Assembly (NCBI GenBank): GCA_025331125.1
Contig: JAOALB010000114.1
Coordinates: 62,001 to 126,000, forward strand
Source of the DNA: Mycogone perniciosa
Lineage: Eukaryota > Ascomycota > Sordariomycetes > Hypocreales > Hypocreaceae
Direction: 5' to 3'
DNA length: 64,000 nt
Shown here in pieces: positions 1 to 11,702 of this stretch. The translations under genes were made by a program, and so were the position numbers. Numbering within the stretch: position 1 is the first letter of the stretch; each line of letters starts with the position of its first letter. The notes below the pieces were generated by a model, which saw nothing but the letters and a program-made list of their open reading frames with translations, had not been told where the DNA came from and searched no databases.

Positions 1-1961
1 AATCTGCGGAATCAGCCCGAATGTCCTCATCCGGGATGACGAGCCGGAGATCCCGTCGATGTTGCCTTTATGCATCTGTATATGGTCATCTGCTCTTAGG
101 TACGAAGTACATACTTGGTGCTTGAGTGTCCTACGGCTTCTCATCGACTTAGTAACTGTGAGAACACACAACTGGGTTGAGTCCGGCTGAGGCACAATGC
201 TATCGTCTTGGCGATTTCACTTCCATGTGCTTCGCATCTGGATCGAGAGTGGCCACGGACTCATACTTGCGTGTGTCCCCCTGTAACTTCGCCTCACTTT
301 TGCAAACCTTGAAAATGCAAACCGAATCGAGGCTTGCTTGGCGAAATGGTCTTTTTCGGTCAACAATCCGGCGATTTTGTCTCCACGTATCTCTCTGTCT
401 CTGATGTCGGATGGGCCTCCTGCATGTTTCCTCGATCCTTGCAGGGAACAACATCACATGCCAGCTGTTCTTTTCTTCCTCACTGGTTACAGTACGAGAT
501 ATTGGCTGGGCACATACGAGTGGGCGGGGGGAAACTCCATCTTCACCAATAATCTCTGACTCTTTGACACACTCTGCCGTCTGGCGTAACCTCGAGAAGA
601 GTACATACCTAAAAAGGTATATAAGTGAATAGGTTCCAGTTTCGCAAAACACCCCTGTTTGCTCCCTTGTAAGTACATGTTGATCGGATAGGCCCCCACA
701 ACCCCACTTGTCTTTTCGCTCTCTCCTCGATATTACCAGGTAGGGAAGGTTCCTTGCACATCTGCGAGGTGTTCAAATCACTTCGCTACACAGCATTACT
801 ATTGGATGTCTCATGGGTGGGTGGGTGAATCCCCCTCCCCCCCAGCATCTTCATCAAATGTCTCGGACTCTTTGACAATCTGAGTGGACACTGCTACTAC
901 CCGATCCGATAACAGTTGAAACTAGGGAGGAGTTGTAGGGATTGTTGGCCCTTGCGTCCTACAAGCCAGTCATGATCCTGCACGCTTCATATGTATCACA
1001 TGTGGCAGAGGGGGGCTATGGAGTCATGTATCGCTTTGCAGGCCGAACAAGTACGAGTAAGCACAAACATACATGGGGGGGGCCTGGCCAATACGAAGCC
1101 CAATATTACGACAAGGCTGTGTGTCCCGTCTGCCACTCAGCCATTCGCAAGCCACAAGTGCCGGATGGCGATTGCCCGGGGATTACCGGAGATCATCCTA
1201 GACCTGAAAGGTATCATTGCATGAGCGAGATGATTTATGTAGTTTCGTGGCGCTCGAAATGTTTAATCTCTCTCGGTCCGGAAGTGGGAGGAGGCATTTG
1301 AAATCCGTGGGCTGGCTACGCGTAGGTCTATGTACGCATTCTTCTGCCTACGAGTTAAGTCAATGGCGTGTAATACTACTCCGCACGGAGGACATTATGT
1401 GAGGAGAGATGAGAAAGGAGTAACTGATGGGTTACACGACATGAGAGCTGAATGAAACAAACCGCTAATTGGTGGCCGTGTTCAGAGGTACAGTAATATT
1501 ACTCAAGTCGCTGTACTTAAACTTCTAGTTATTCCATGACAAGATTATTGTTCAGTTACATGCTTAGTAGAAGCGGTGAATTGTAGTAGAACAGGCAATG
1601 CATAACTATTCCGTTGCTGTTTGTGATCTTTGTGATCCTTGTGAAGTGTAGGACAGCACAACTGTCGAGCACAAAATCCTGGGGAAACGGTCCGATGCTA
1701 CCCTGAAGAAGACGACGTCTCTAGACATGGCATACATGAGCACGAGGATAGATGTCACATAAAGATACAGTAAAGTGGTGACAGGAAATTGCAAGAAGGT
1801 GACAAATGTAGTATTCTAGTATTTAGAAGTTTAGAGGAATAAGCAATGTAGAAAAAGTGTTCCCGTATAGATAGATGATGATGAAGTATAAATCCCGTTC
1901 TTTCTAAAGTAGTTCCCCCTATTGACTGCCCCCTAACGTCCTGCTAGGCGATGTGTTTCTT
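1..1961. other. gene-free left end
   Basis: I see no supportable gene here. Open frames are short, overlap on both strands and show no splice-consistent extension or recognisable motif. A TACGAAGTA motif lies at 101-109. The stretch could be intergenic, or could hold the flank of a gene outside the window. Confidence 0.5.
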
Positions 1962-2255
1962 CTAACTGTTGCTGCCGCTCCTGCCGGCCGAAAGATGAGG
2001 GCCCCTCTGCGGAATGACCATGACGACGATGGTGTATCTCTGTCTCTCGGATCGAGGCTCCGAGCTTGATCGCCGGTGAGAGGTTGACGTCTCACCTCCG
2101 TAGATCCTTTTCTTCATGTTAGTCGAGGCATGGCAAACAGACGCACAGTACAGTGTCGAGAAGGTCACTTACGAGGCACAAGTAAGGCACTCGGAGTAAG
2201 GGATGGTTTCAGAGGTGATTTCACCGCAACCGGGACAGTGGATGAGTTCGCCCAT
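1962..2255 (-). CDS. possible small zinc-ribbon protein
   Basis: Two-exon model of 75 residues: exon 1 2255-2173, exon 2 2106-1962. The intron has a consensus GTAAGT donor, a GACTAAC branch site and an AAG acceptor, and phase 2 is kept across it. Exon 1 encodes a CPGC motif (residues 7-10) followed by a CLTC motif (residues 23-26), the spacing of a small zinc ribbon. Exon 2 is Ser/Arg-rich with no known domain. I do not recognise the family. The intron signals are the main support; the short length and lack of a recognised homologue keep this uncertain. It could instead be the first part of a longer transcript, or chance. Confidence 0.4.
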
Positions 2256-5001
2256 ATCTATCAATGGTTTCTCTGAAGCTTCCAGAGAGTCGGACAACAG
2301 GTTGTACTCGGGGGAAGTCAACAGGAGGTTGTGATCCTCGAGGGACAGAGTGCTGAGAAAGACAAGATGCGTAACGCAATGTACAACGGCGTGGAACTGA
2401 GGAGGAGGAGGATGGAAGAGACTGCTCTTGAATCAGGCACTTGTGCTCCCTCAAGGGTCTGCTGTTTCTCGAAGGAACCTGTTGAGCATGAGATCAAATC
2501 AACTTCAGCTTCCTCATCCGCCCTCTTTATACATATCCCTCGCTTCCCGTGAAATTACACCGAGGTCAGCATATGACTCTCAAAAAATGCGGCTGGTCAC
2601 CACTCCTGTCGCTGGTTGATACCCCTTCGCGAAACCACATGCCAAGTGTTTCGACCCAAGCAACACCAACGACCTGCGAGCCAACAGATGAAGATTCTCC
2701 CCTCCATATCGTGTGTCCGTGAGTGAAGCTTTTCGGAAACCAGAGACCCGGCAGAAGGGAACCAGGGGGCGTGTGTCCCGGGAACAAGCAGATCCTCCAC
2801 ACGGTCCATCCTCCTGACCAAAAAGAGTACTTGGTGAGTAGGAAAAGCACATGTTTGTGGCGTCTCCTTTGCGTCTTTGCTGGGCAAAAGTTCCTCGTTC
2901 ACGGGTTTCTGCTGCTGCTTGCCGTTTGCTGCCTCGTGAGGTTGTTTAGAGCATCGTGTTGTTTCCAACTGGCCTGCGCGGTATATTCCGTTTGCCAATC
3001 CTTTCGTTTGTACGTGATTAGCATCAGACAAATTTTGTGGCTTGCCTCTAAGCAAAGAGGTGTGGTTCTTTGGCAGAGACGCGGGACGATGGAAGCTTAT
3101 TCGAAGTGCGAGCCACTCACAGCGCTCCCTACGCGAAGATCCAGCCAGACACGACGCCATGATCATGTCTCGAAGGGGGATAGAGAGCAGGGACCATGTC
3201 GAATTCGGTATTCCCGGGACCGACAAGCAAGTTTGAGGTTGCAGACTAGCTCTCTTGGTTCCCGAAGAAGCTGTTCCAGGGGAGTCTTCGCAAACGCGCG
3301 CATGTGGTCAGTCAGTCTTTCGTTTGCTTAAAGGTAAGCTGCAGACGGGAACTTACTGATCAGCCTCAAGACTGAGGTTAAAGGTTGAAACTCAACCAGC
3401 CGCCAACCTGAGCCCTTCGTCGTACAAAGCAGACGGCATCTCCACACCACCAAACAAAGAGCCCTACTCCGTACTCCTCCGTACACAGGCCTGATTCTGA
3501 CCTCTGCATGGCGCCGGCCCGGGAAGAGCACACGCATCTCAGCTCTAGTCTGACCCTCCGTAATAAACGATACGCCACGCGATCGTCTCCAGCCGAGACT
3601 AGGGCAAACAACAGCCGCTAAGCCTCGATGACACCAACAAGATGGCCCAACGATTAAATGAAACGTGAATCCTTCCCTCCCCTTGATTCAATGAAGGCGA
3701 TCCAGCGCACCCACAATGACTCGGGAAGATGCATATACCGAAAGCGCCCCCCTAATGTCACCTGTCCACCACCATTATATGGCCCCCATTTGGAGAGACA
3801 GCTCCTACAACTCAGATGCGAGATTAGTTCTCTTGACAGCCCGGCAATGGCGTTTTAGACTGATTGGATCGATATCCGACATATCTCAGGTCGGTCTCTC
3901 TCTCTCTCTCCCTCTCTCTCTGTTTCTCTTGCTCTACCGGCCTCACCGCGACGAGACGGGAAGCCACCAACACTGTTCGGACAGGCCGAAACCTCGAGCC
4001 GTCATGGAGTTTTCCTGACATAATGAAGTGGAGTAGCCGTTCAAAGCAGCACTCGCAAAGTTCTCGCTGTTAATTGCCCCGAGGTAACGTGTAAGTGAAC
4101 TAAGACGTTCGGTTCAAAGGATCACTTAAACTCACGGTTGCGGATTGCTTGCAACGTTCGTTTGTTCGTTGACATGCCTCGTATAGATGGAAACGTTAGC
4201 TCGATGAGTGGATCAAGGCTGAAACTGACGAATACCGAAAAATCAGGCCATTTTGGCATCGACAAGGGCCTCGTTTGTTGGATGGCTGCTGTCAAGTGAC
4301 GATCCAACACGAATATTGTCTGCAGCATCCCGCCGCTATTACTTCTCTCCATCAACACCCGTGTGCCTTTTGCCAGACGTAACGTTGAATTTCACTGCCT
4401 CTATCCAGTTTGGACCCTTTCGGCATATGATGCATCATCACACTTTTGTCGTCATCTGCATATCGAGGACCGAATGAAAACAGCACTGACTCATGTAAGT
4501 TTAATATCCATTGCCCGATACTGATATTACTCTGTTTTTATGACGGAACTCGTCGACTCATCCCAAAACACAGCGCCCTGTGAAACTCCACCATGCCATG
4601 CAGAACATAGGCCCCCAACTCTTTTTCTCTTCAGCGTCCATCCATCCATCCATTCCATTAACCCGCCCTAGAGTTCTCATCCCACGCCCGTTGCAGGCCC
4701 CTCCCAAGTATGCGCGACGGGCGTACCCATGTTCTTGAATAAAATACCTGAAAAGAAAACTCGTATCATACAGTCTGTAAAGATTCTTTGCGCTCGTTGA
4801 CACTGTCCAGAAGAAGAGGAGGGGGTGACTTTGGCTGAACGTCTCAGCATACCGTTCGCCCGAGGGATCGACGCCAGAGTAAAATGGAATGGTCGTCTAG
4901 CGTTGATTAGAATACAGTAGGAAAAGACATCGCCAACACTGGTGGCTGAAGGATGGTATCAAGTAAACCGAGACATGGATTCGAATTGTTGCACTCCAGG
5001 G
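2256..5001. other. intergenic stretch with overlapping unassigned frames
   Basis: No recognised gene. Two long frames overlap on opposite strands (2597-3226 minus, 2723-3331 plus). Both need non-ATG starts at their listed 5' ends and neither shows a known motif. A CT-rich simple repeat lies at about 3894-3922, a TACTCCGTA motif at 3465-3473 and a CCAT-repeat tract near 4640-4655. The last part is probably the 3' untranslated region of the GDT1-like gene. Confidence 0.5.
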
Positions 5002-6702
5002 CTATGCATATATGGCCTCGATGAGGTAGATGAACCCGAAAAGCAAAAACGCAACAGCACCGCCAACAGTAACTAGATATCCGGTTAGCGTGTCTGTATG
5101 TCAAACTGTAAACAGACAAGATGGAACACCTACCAACTTTGAGACTAACACGTCCAGCGATGGCTCTGCCTCCAATGACAGCAACTCCCGTGCAGATGAC
5201 ATGCCCACACAAGGCACCAAGAGTCACCCACCAATAATCCTGTCCAGCAGCCATGGCAATGGTTGCAATCTGACTACGGTCTCCCCACTCGCCCAAAAAT
5301 GTCATGACAAACGTCTGAACCCATGCGGGGCTCAAGATCAGAGAGCACAGGTTGTTCACGCCCTGTACGAAGTCGTTCACACCGGTTGTTTTGCGGGGAG
5401 CGCGGCTGGGTGACTCCGAGGGTGATCGTGGAGGAGAGTAGCGGCCTTTGCTCCTCGATGACCTTCCGTTACCGATACCCATCTCTAGTGCGTGTACAGA
5501 CACATTGCCGCCCTTTCGCTCGAGTTCTTTCTCCTTCTCAGCGAGCTCTTGTTCCACCTCGTGCATCTCGGCCGTGACGCCCTCATTGGGGTCCATCTGC
5601 ATTCCCTCCCTCAGAAGCTTCGCTCCAAAGACGAAGAACAGGCCAGCGGCAAGAAGACCAGTCAGCCGCTTGGGAATCAAGGCTGGGACTGCGTGGCCGA
5701 GGACTGCTGACAGCACCGTCATGACTAGCAAGGCGCCAAAGGCGGCCGAGAACACGACCATACGATCGTGTTTCATTGCCATGAGCGCTGCCACCAAGAA
5801 TGTCTTGTCTCCTACCTCGGAGACAAGGATCATGGTGAAAGACAAGATAAATGAGTGGAAAGGCTGGATAATTCCATCGTCATCATCCTGGATTGTCGAG
5901 CCATGGGAAGAGCCTTTTGACTTGGACTTGGAAATATCGAGGTGGTCTTTTTGCGCCGAGTTGGGCACTGGAGGTGGCTTCTCGCGGGTTGTCTCAGGGA
6001 GGTCATCGGGTCTCTACCAAACATTCATCGTATTAGTGTCTTTGCCCTGGATGGTAAGGTGAAGAAATGCAACATGGAAAGTAAGTCACAGCATACCTCG
6101 AGCCCAGTATATCCTATGCTGTCCTCGTCCTTGTCGGATGATGATTTCGACTTGTCTTTGCTCTTCTCAGAGCCCGCACTCTTGATCTTGTCCTTGCTCT
6201 TATCAGCCTTAATCTTCTTTTCCTCGCTGTGTGGCAATGGCGGTTGCTCCTTGGGAGCTTCTGGCTGGGTTACAGCCTTCTCTCCTGTTTTACCCTCGTG
6301 TGCCTTGCGGGCCTTGTCCTTTTCGGAAACGCCCCCCTCAGTACCAGTGGTGCCCTCCTGAGGCCGTTGTCGGTTCTTGTCAAACATGACGCCATCGTTG
6401 GATTCGGGTATTTTCTTGCCATCAACAATTGTTGGGTCCTTTGGCCTCCCTTTCAGCTGGGGGAGATCCTCGCCGTCGTCCTTGGTTTTGACGACGCCAT
6501 CCGTCCCGACAAAGGGCCCCAAGTGTGGCTTGCCATCCCTTCCGTCAACAGGCGCATCTTTGGTAGGTATGCCGAGTCGGCCCTTCAGGCTCGCAGGCGT
6601 GGCATTGTCACGCGCCTCTGCTGCAGGCTTTGCTGCAAGTGCTGTGGCAAGGGAAGGGAGAAGGAGGAAGAGTAGGGGAGAGTGCTTTGCTCGGAACTGC
6701 AT
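5002..6702 (-). CDS. GDT1-family Ca2+/Mn2+:H+ exchanger (UPF0016/TMEM165)
   Basis: Three exons: 6702-6097, 6013-5134 and 5072-5002, giving 518 residues. The ATG is followed by a hydrophobic signal peptide (about residues 1-24), then a long Lys/Glu/Asp/Ser-rich lumenal-type segment ending near residue 230, then the membrane domain. Both family signatures are present: EVGDKT in the first half and EWGDRS in the second, which carry the acidic residues that bind the cation. A charged loop with a Ser/Arg-Pro stretch separates the halves, and the last exon encodes a final helix ending in IEAIYA. Family members move Ca2+ and Mn2+ into the Golgi or vacuole lumen and support glycosylation (established knowledge). 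The N-terminal extension is longer than in many relatives. It is divergent to the WD40 gene at 7947. Confidence 0.93.
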
Positions 6703-7946
6703 AACGACAGAAGTGTTCGAGTGCTCAATCGAGTGCTCGATGGTATAACTTCGTTCAGGCTTTTTTTGCCACAGGAAGCAGCCAAGCTCGTGAGTCTCGG
6801 TAGGCTGCAGGTCTCGAGCAGGGCGCGTCTTCTTCAAGAGTGGTTCGACGCCGACGGAATTCGTAGCAAAGGGATGATGGAATGGAGTTGGCTGGATCGT
6901 CGAGACTGTATAAGCTCGCGTGTGTCTTGGGGGACGTACGTGGTCGGAGAGGATTAACTTGGACGGAATGTTTTCTCGATCAATTAAAAGGCAAATAATG
7001 GCCAACGATTTAGAAAAGGAGAAGGGAAGAAGGGAGATGCCGTAAGAGGCAAAGGACCGGACAGTGCTTTACGACAGATCTGGGTTCAGGATTCAGTAAT
7101 AATAGTTGTTGTACTCGTGTGTCGGAGGAGAAGTGGTTAGTAATAGTGGATAGCGCGCAAGGGGGAGTTGAACGCTGATGACACGCTGATCACATCAGTG
7201 TTCCCCCCAAAGTGCACTGGAGCCGCAGCGGACAGACGGGTCAGACAGACAACCACGACCGATGATTCGTGAACAAAGGTTAATCTGGGGGGCCAGACAG
7301 GGGCCCAGACCGAATTGGTTTGACGCCGGCTTCTCTCCTTTTTGTCACCATGTCGCGTCTCCTTGCAGATCTCTATGGCGTGCGGATTAACTGATTATCC
7401 CGAGCATCGGATGACAACTCCGTGCGTGCCGGGCGGAACACGGAGAATATGAAGGTAAAGAAGGGAATAAATTCGAAAGGAAAGTGTTTTGGGGGGAGAT
7501 TTAACAATTATGTATGGGAACTTTCATATCTATTTCACAGTCATGATTGAAAATACTGCACAGCGTGACGAGGGAAGCCGTTGCCACTCTCTCCCCTAGC
7601 TAATAGACGACCTAAGAGCGACCGGATAGACTTCGCAGCTAAACGTGCGACCAAAAGTATTTCTACTGTATTGGACTAACCGGTTGGCTCGACCTGTAGC
7701 GAGCCTTATCTCCGTCACTGCCAACGGCTCCCCGCAAAGTGACAGTATCTTACCAATCCATTGCAACTCCACCCTTCACATTCCATGTGCAGATATTCCA
7801 TTCATCAGTAGATTTCGATAACCTCGCTTCTTATATATCAATCTTCACCCCCCTGTAATATGACGCGTCTCGCCTCACTGCACACCTATTAACGCATCGT
7901 GGCTCTGCATCTGTGAACCGCCTTCATAAGGCTATATCGATCGAAC
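6703..7946. promoter_or_regulatory. 1.2-kb divergent promoter region
   Basis: This interval separates the starts of two divergently transcribed genes, the GDT1-like exchanger (minus) and the WD40 protein (plus), so it must hold both promoters. It contains no coding frame I can support. A TATATATC stretch lies near 7832-7840, about 110 bases before the WD40 start. I did not find a convincing named operator. Confidence 0.5.
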
Positions 7947-10140
7947 ATGGCCGGCCCTTCCGATGGTGATGAAAGTAGTTCAAACTCGCATTCCGTTCCT
8001 TGGATCTATGCGTATTCCGTTGACCACAACGCCACTGACGATGTCGACGATGAGCCTGAGCCTGATGAGGAGGACGAGGAACATGAAGACGACGAAGAGG
8101 GTGAAGACGATGAAGATGAGGAAGGTGAAGGTGAAGTCGATGAAGATCAATACGATGACGAAGACGAAGACGAGTGGGAAGAGTATGAAGATGATGAAGA
8201 GGATGAAGAGGATTTCATATTCCACCGTATTATGGCCCCTATGCAATGGCTTGTTGACCATTCGACTGACCTTGATTAGTCGCCAACACTAACGACCACG
8301 GCGGTCTTGGAGTCCGGCTCATTGTTCAGGATGAAAATGAGCCCTCCATCGAAGATATTCGCTTGCTAGCAATTCTCCAAGGTAGATATAGATATGCTTG
8401 ATTTCTGGTAATGTTAAAGCTGACACCACTACATCGTCAGCTAGTCATCGATCAGGCATGTTTTCAAGGCAAGAAATGATGGCCTATTTCCGGGAGAGAG
8501 ACATAGTGGATGGACGCAGGCAGCGGAAAGATCCCAATCGCTTTCCCAAAGTCCCTAGCGAAGAAGGCGCCAAGCTCATGTGTTCCGGGATGTTTGGAAC
8601 AACCGAGTGTGATCTGCGGACAGAGAAGCGGATTGCTAGGCGACTGCTTGACCGAGAACTGGGCATAGGAGATGGTAACCAAAGGAGGAGAAACAATGCC
8701 ATGTTGGCCCAGGTATGTGACTGCAGGCTAGCATAGATGATAATAACTGTGCTATATTGTTCGCTAACGTTGTATTACAGTCTCTGATCCCAGGCACCAA
8801 CGCGGATCAAATCATCCACTACGACCAGCCCATTTATTCTGGCCAGTTTTCAGACGACGGCAACTTCTTCTTCTCATGTTGCCGGGACTTTGACGTTCGC
8901 ATGTATGACACATCCAACCCCTACAACTGGAAGCACTACAAGACCGTCAGCTATCCGTGGGGTCAGTGGACCTTGACGGATGCTTCACTTAGCCGGGACA
9001 ACAAATGGCTGGCATACACCTCAATTCAGAGCGTTGTCTCGATAGCCCCCACGAATCCCAAGGACACCGGCGATCCATACTCGCTGGAACTTGACGATGG
9101 AAGCGGCGCATCAAGACACTTATTTTGGCGGGGCGGCGGCTCTTTCGGAATCTGGTCGATTAGGTTCTCGGGGGATGGCAGAGAGCTGGTTGCCGGTACC
9201 AGTGCACACTCCATTGTGGTGTATGACATCCAGTCCAGAAAGGTACTGCACCACATTGATGGGCATGACGACGACGTCAACGCTGTGTGTTTTGCGGATA
9301 AATATTCACCCCACATCATCTATTCTGGCTCTGATGACACGACAATCAAGGTGTGGGATCGGAGAAGCATGGGGGACAAACGAGAGGCGGCTGCATTTGT
9401 CGGGCACATTGAGGGATTGACATATATCGACAGCAAAGGCGACGGGCGATATATACTCAGCAACGGCAAAGACCAGAGCATGAAACTATGGGACTTGCGC
9501 ATGGCCATGTCTACAGATCGATTCCGCGAAGTATATGCCGGCAACAGGCACAACCGTGTCGCGAGGTTTGACTATCGTGCAGAAGACTACGATGAGGACG
9601 AGTGGGATGTGCACCCTCATGATAATTCTGTGGTGACGTTTAGGGGCCACAAGGTGCTCCGCACACTGATCAGATGCCATTTCTCCCCACCGTCTGCCAC
9701 AAACTCGCGCTATGTCTACTCGGGCAGCGCAGACGGCAAGGTGTACATCTGGAATTTGGACGCAACGAAAGCTGGCGTCATTGACGTGAAGAAGGCGACG
9801 GAGGATACGCGGCGGTGGGAGCGACGCAGTAGGATGATGTTCTTGGATGAGGCTGCAGGTTGGGAAACCTGTGTTCGGGATGCAAGTTGGCATCCCAGCG
9901 CACCGGTCCTGGTTGGTACGTATTATCTTATACCCGCATTGAAATCACTTGATGCCATTTTCTGACAGCTTCATCTAAACAGCGTCGGCTTGGAACGGGC
10001 ATGCCATGGCGCGAGGCACCTGTTCGATTCACTCGTTCAACGAATGTGATGATGACGAGGGTGAGCCTCGGATGGGACGCAGCGTGAATCATAAGTTGGA
10101 ATCGGATGACGAGATGTACTATCCGGGGAATAGGTCGTAG
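7947..10140 (+). CDS. WD40-repeat protein of the DCAF11/WDR23 (LEC14B) type
   Basis: Five exons: 7947-8226, 8280-8381, 8441-8712, 8781-9915 and 9983-10140, giving 648 residues with consistent phases (1, 1, 0, 1). The N-terminus is extremely acidic (residues about 30-95 are nearly all Asp/Glu), followed by a basic linker. Then come WD40 repeats: DDDVNAVCFAD leads into SGSDDTTIKVWD, and later repeats carry NGKDQSMKLWDLR and SGSADGKVYIWN. A repeat interrupted by an acidic insert and the C-terminal SAWNG region match the DCAF11/LEC14B layout. In animals and plants this family supplies substrates to CUL4-DDB1 ubiquitin ligases; the role here is inferred. The 53-nt first intron has a weak GTATTA donor but a good CTGAC branch site. 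Confidence 0.88.
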
Positions 10141-11702
10141 GATACTATTGTACGGAGTAGTATTAGTTGCTTCAAACCAATACATACTACCAGCAGGTTG
10201 GCTGTGGGATCCAACTTGGTCCTCCCTCTGTCCCCGCACTCCGCAAAGCACAGCACAGCACAGCACAGCACAGCTGCTCCGTGCAGCACACCGACCGATA
10301 CGTACGGAGCACCATTGGACGTGGCATCTCAGAATTTGAGACACTTGTTGCGAACAATGGCCATCAGACACTCATGGAGAGCTGCATTGTTAGTCCGTCT
10401 CGTGACTGAGAACACCCGATATTTGCAATTGAGGCGCGCTGATAGGGACGGAAAATCAGATGCGCCGGCTGCCGGACACAGAAACTGGCCAGTCGGCAGT
10501 GGATACGGTGTGAAGTGGGGCGCGATAAGGCCCCCCAAAGGTTCTAGACCCGTGGCTTTCATGGCCCGTGCGCACTCGTCAGCCTCGCCCCCCCAGGCCT
10601 TAGCCAGGGTCCGTTTGGCTTCAAACCATTTGGGGAATGCTCACCACACCAACGCTGCACTACGTCCGTCAGGCCCAAAGGTCTCCATCTTTTTCTCTCT
10701 CTTCCCACGGACGCCCTAAAACCCCATCCTTTTCTTTTCCTGCCATCCATCTGTCTCCTCCAGCTAGTCACGAGTCGAGTCTGCCTACACAGACCGCTGC
10801 CTAGCAGAGCCGATACAGACGCGCTGCCGACGCCGCCAACGACACGACTTCACTTCTGCTCGTCGTCTTTGCCCGTCGTTCGACGCCCTTCTACTCCGTA
10901 TTCTATCCCGGATAGGCTGTCGCGCCCTGCGTTTTGACCCGACCTCGGACCAGCTGTCCTGCAGCCACACGCAAGTTACCGGCCCATTCGCAGCGCTTCA
11001 GGCGTGTAGATCTGGTCCCACCGAAACACGAACAGTGGCCCAACCACTGAGAGGGAGGAGAACGAGAACTTGCTCTCGTCCAAGCTAAGGCAGCGATTAC
11101 TACATCCAGCTGGCGAGTGGTGGAAGGTTGCTTTGGAGATCTTCTTTTTTATTTGTTTCCTTTGAGCTACATTCATTGGTTGAGCTCGCCGCTACTGCTG
11201 CTGCTTCCCTGTCCTGCCTGTACCGTATCGACGCCTCCTGATTATTGTTGGGCCGCCACCTCCACAGGGAGCTTGGGACCGCCGAAGACCGATAGCACAG
11301 AGCTGCGTCTTCTTTTGGAGAGAATCATCGCGCGCGAGAAAGAGAGAAAGAGAGGTTTGGTGTGGCTATTCTCTTCTCCTTATCTTTCTCAGGGACTGTA
11401 CGTATTGGCAAACGTTTTGTTCTGTTTGTTTGACCTCTCTTTTTCTTCTTCCTGTTTGTCATGATTTTTTTCTCGCTTACGTCCTGTTCTTTGTTTCATG
11501 TATCGGAGACTGTTCTGGTCTTGTGATTGCCCCAAGAGGCTTTCGATGGCTGATGATCATTTTCTCAAAGACCAAGGACGGCGCTTGTATCTCCAAGACT
11601 TAATACCATTATTTAGCCAGCCGCCTTACAGCTCACCAGCCGTCTGATCTCCCATTTAAGACGTCCAACCTCCCCGAGACGTATACACTAACAGCTTCGA
11701 AA
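10141..11702. promoter_or_regulatory. upstream region and probable long leader of the RRM gene
   Basis: A 1.56-kb non-coding interval between two genes on the plus strand. It holds the CAGCA repeat at 10247-10273, TACGGAGTA-type motifs at 10151-10159 and 10892-10900, and long pyrimidine-rich runs from about 11120 to 11520 of the kind seen in long fungal 5' leaders. The frames inside it show no recognisable protein. Confidence 0.5.
10247..10273. repeat. CAGCA pentamer tandem repeat
   Basis: About five uninterrupted copies of CAGCA in non-coding sequence downstream of the WD40 gene. Confidence 0.9.

Noticed and set aside
2597..3331. Two long frames overlapping on opposite strands
   Set aside because: Both begin at non-ATG codons, have biased, low-meaning translations and lack splice or domain support.
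4979..4995. GGATTCGAATTG as a minus-strand tRNA T-loop
   Set aside because: The T-stem does not pair and the site lies in the 3' region of the GDT1-like gene.
7963..8292. Lys/Met-rich frame inside the acidic region of the WD40 gene
   Set aside because: It is the shifted reading of a GAAGAT-rich exon whose true frame joins the WD40 exons by matching phases.
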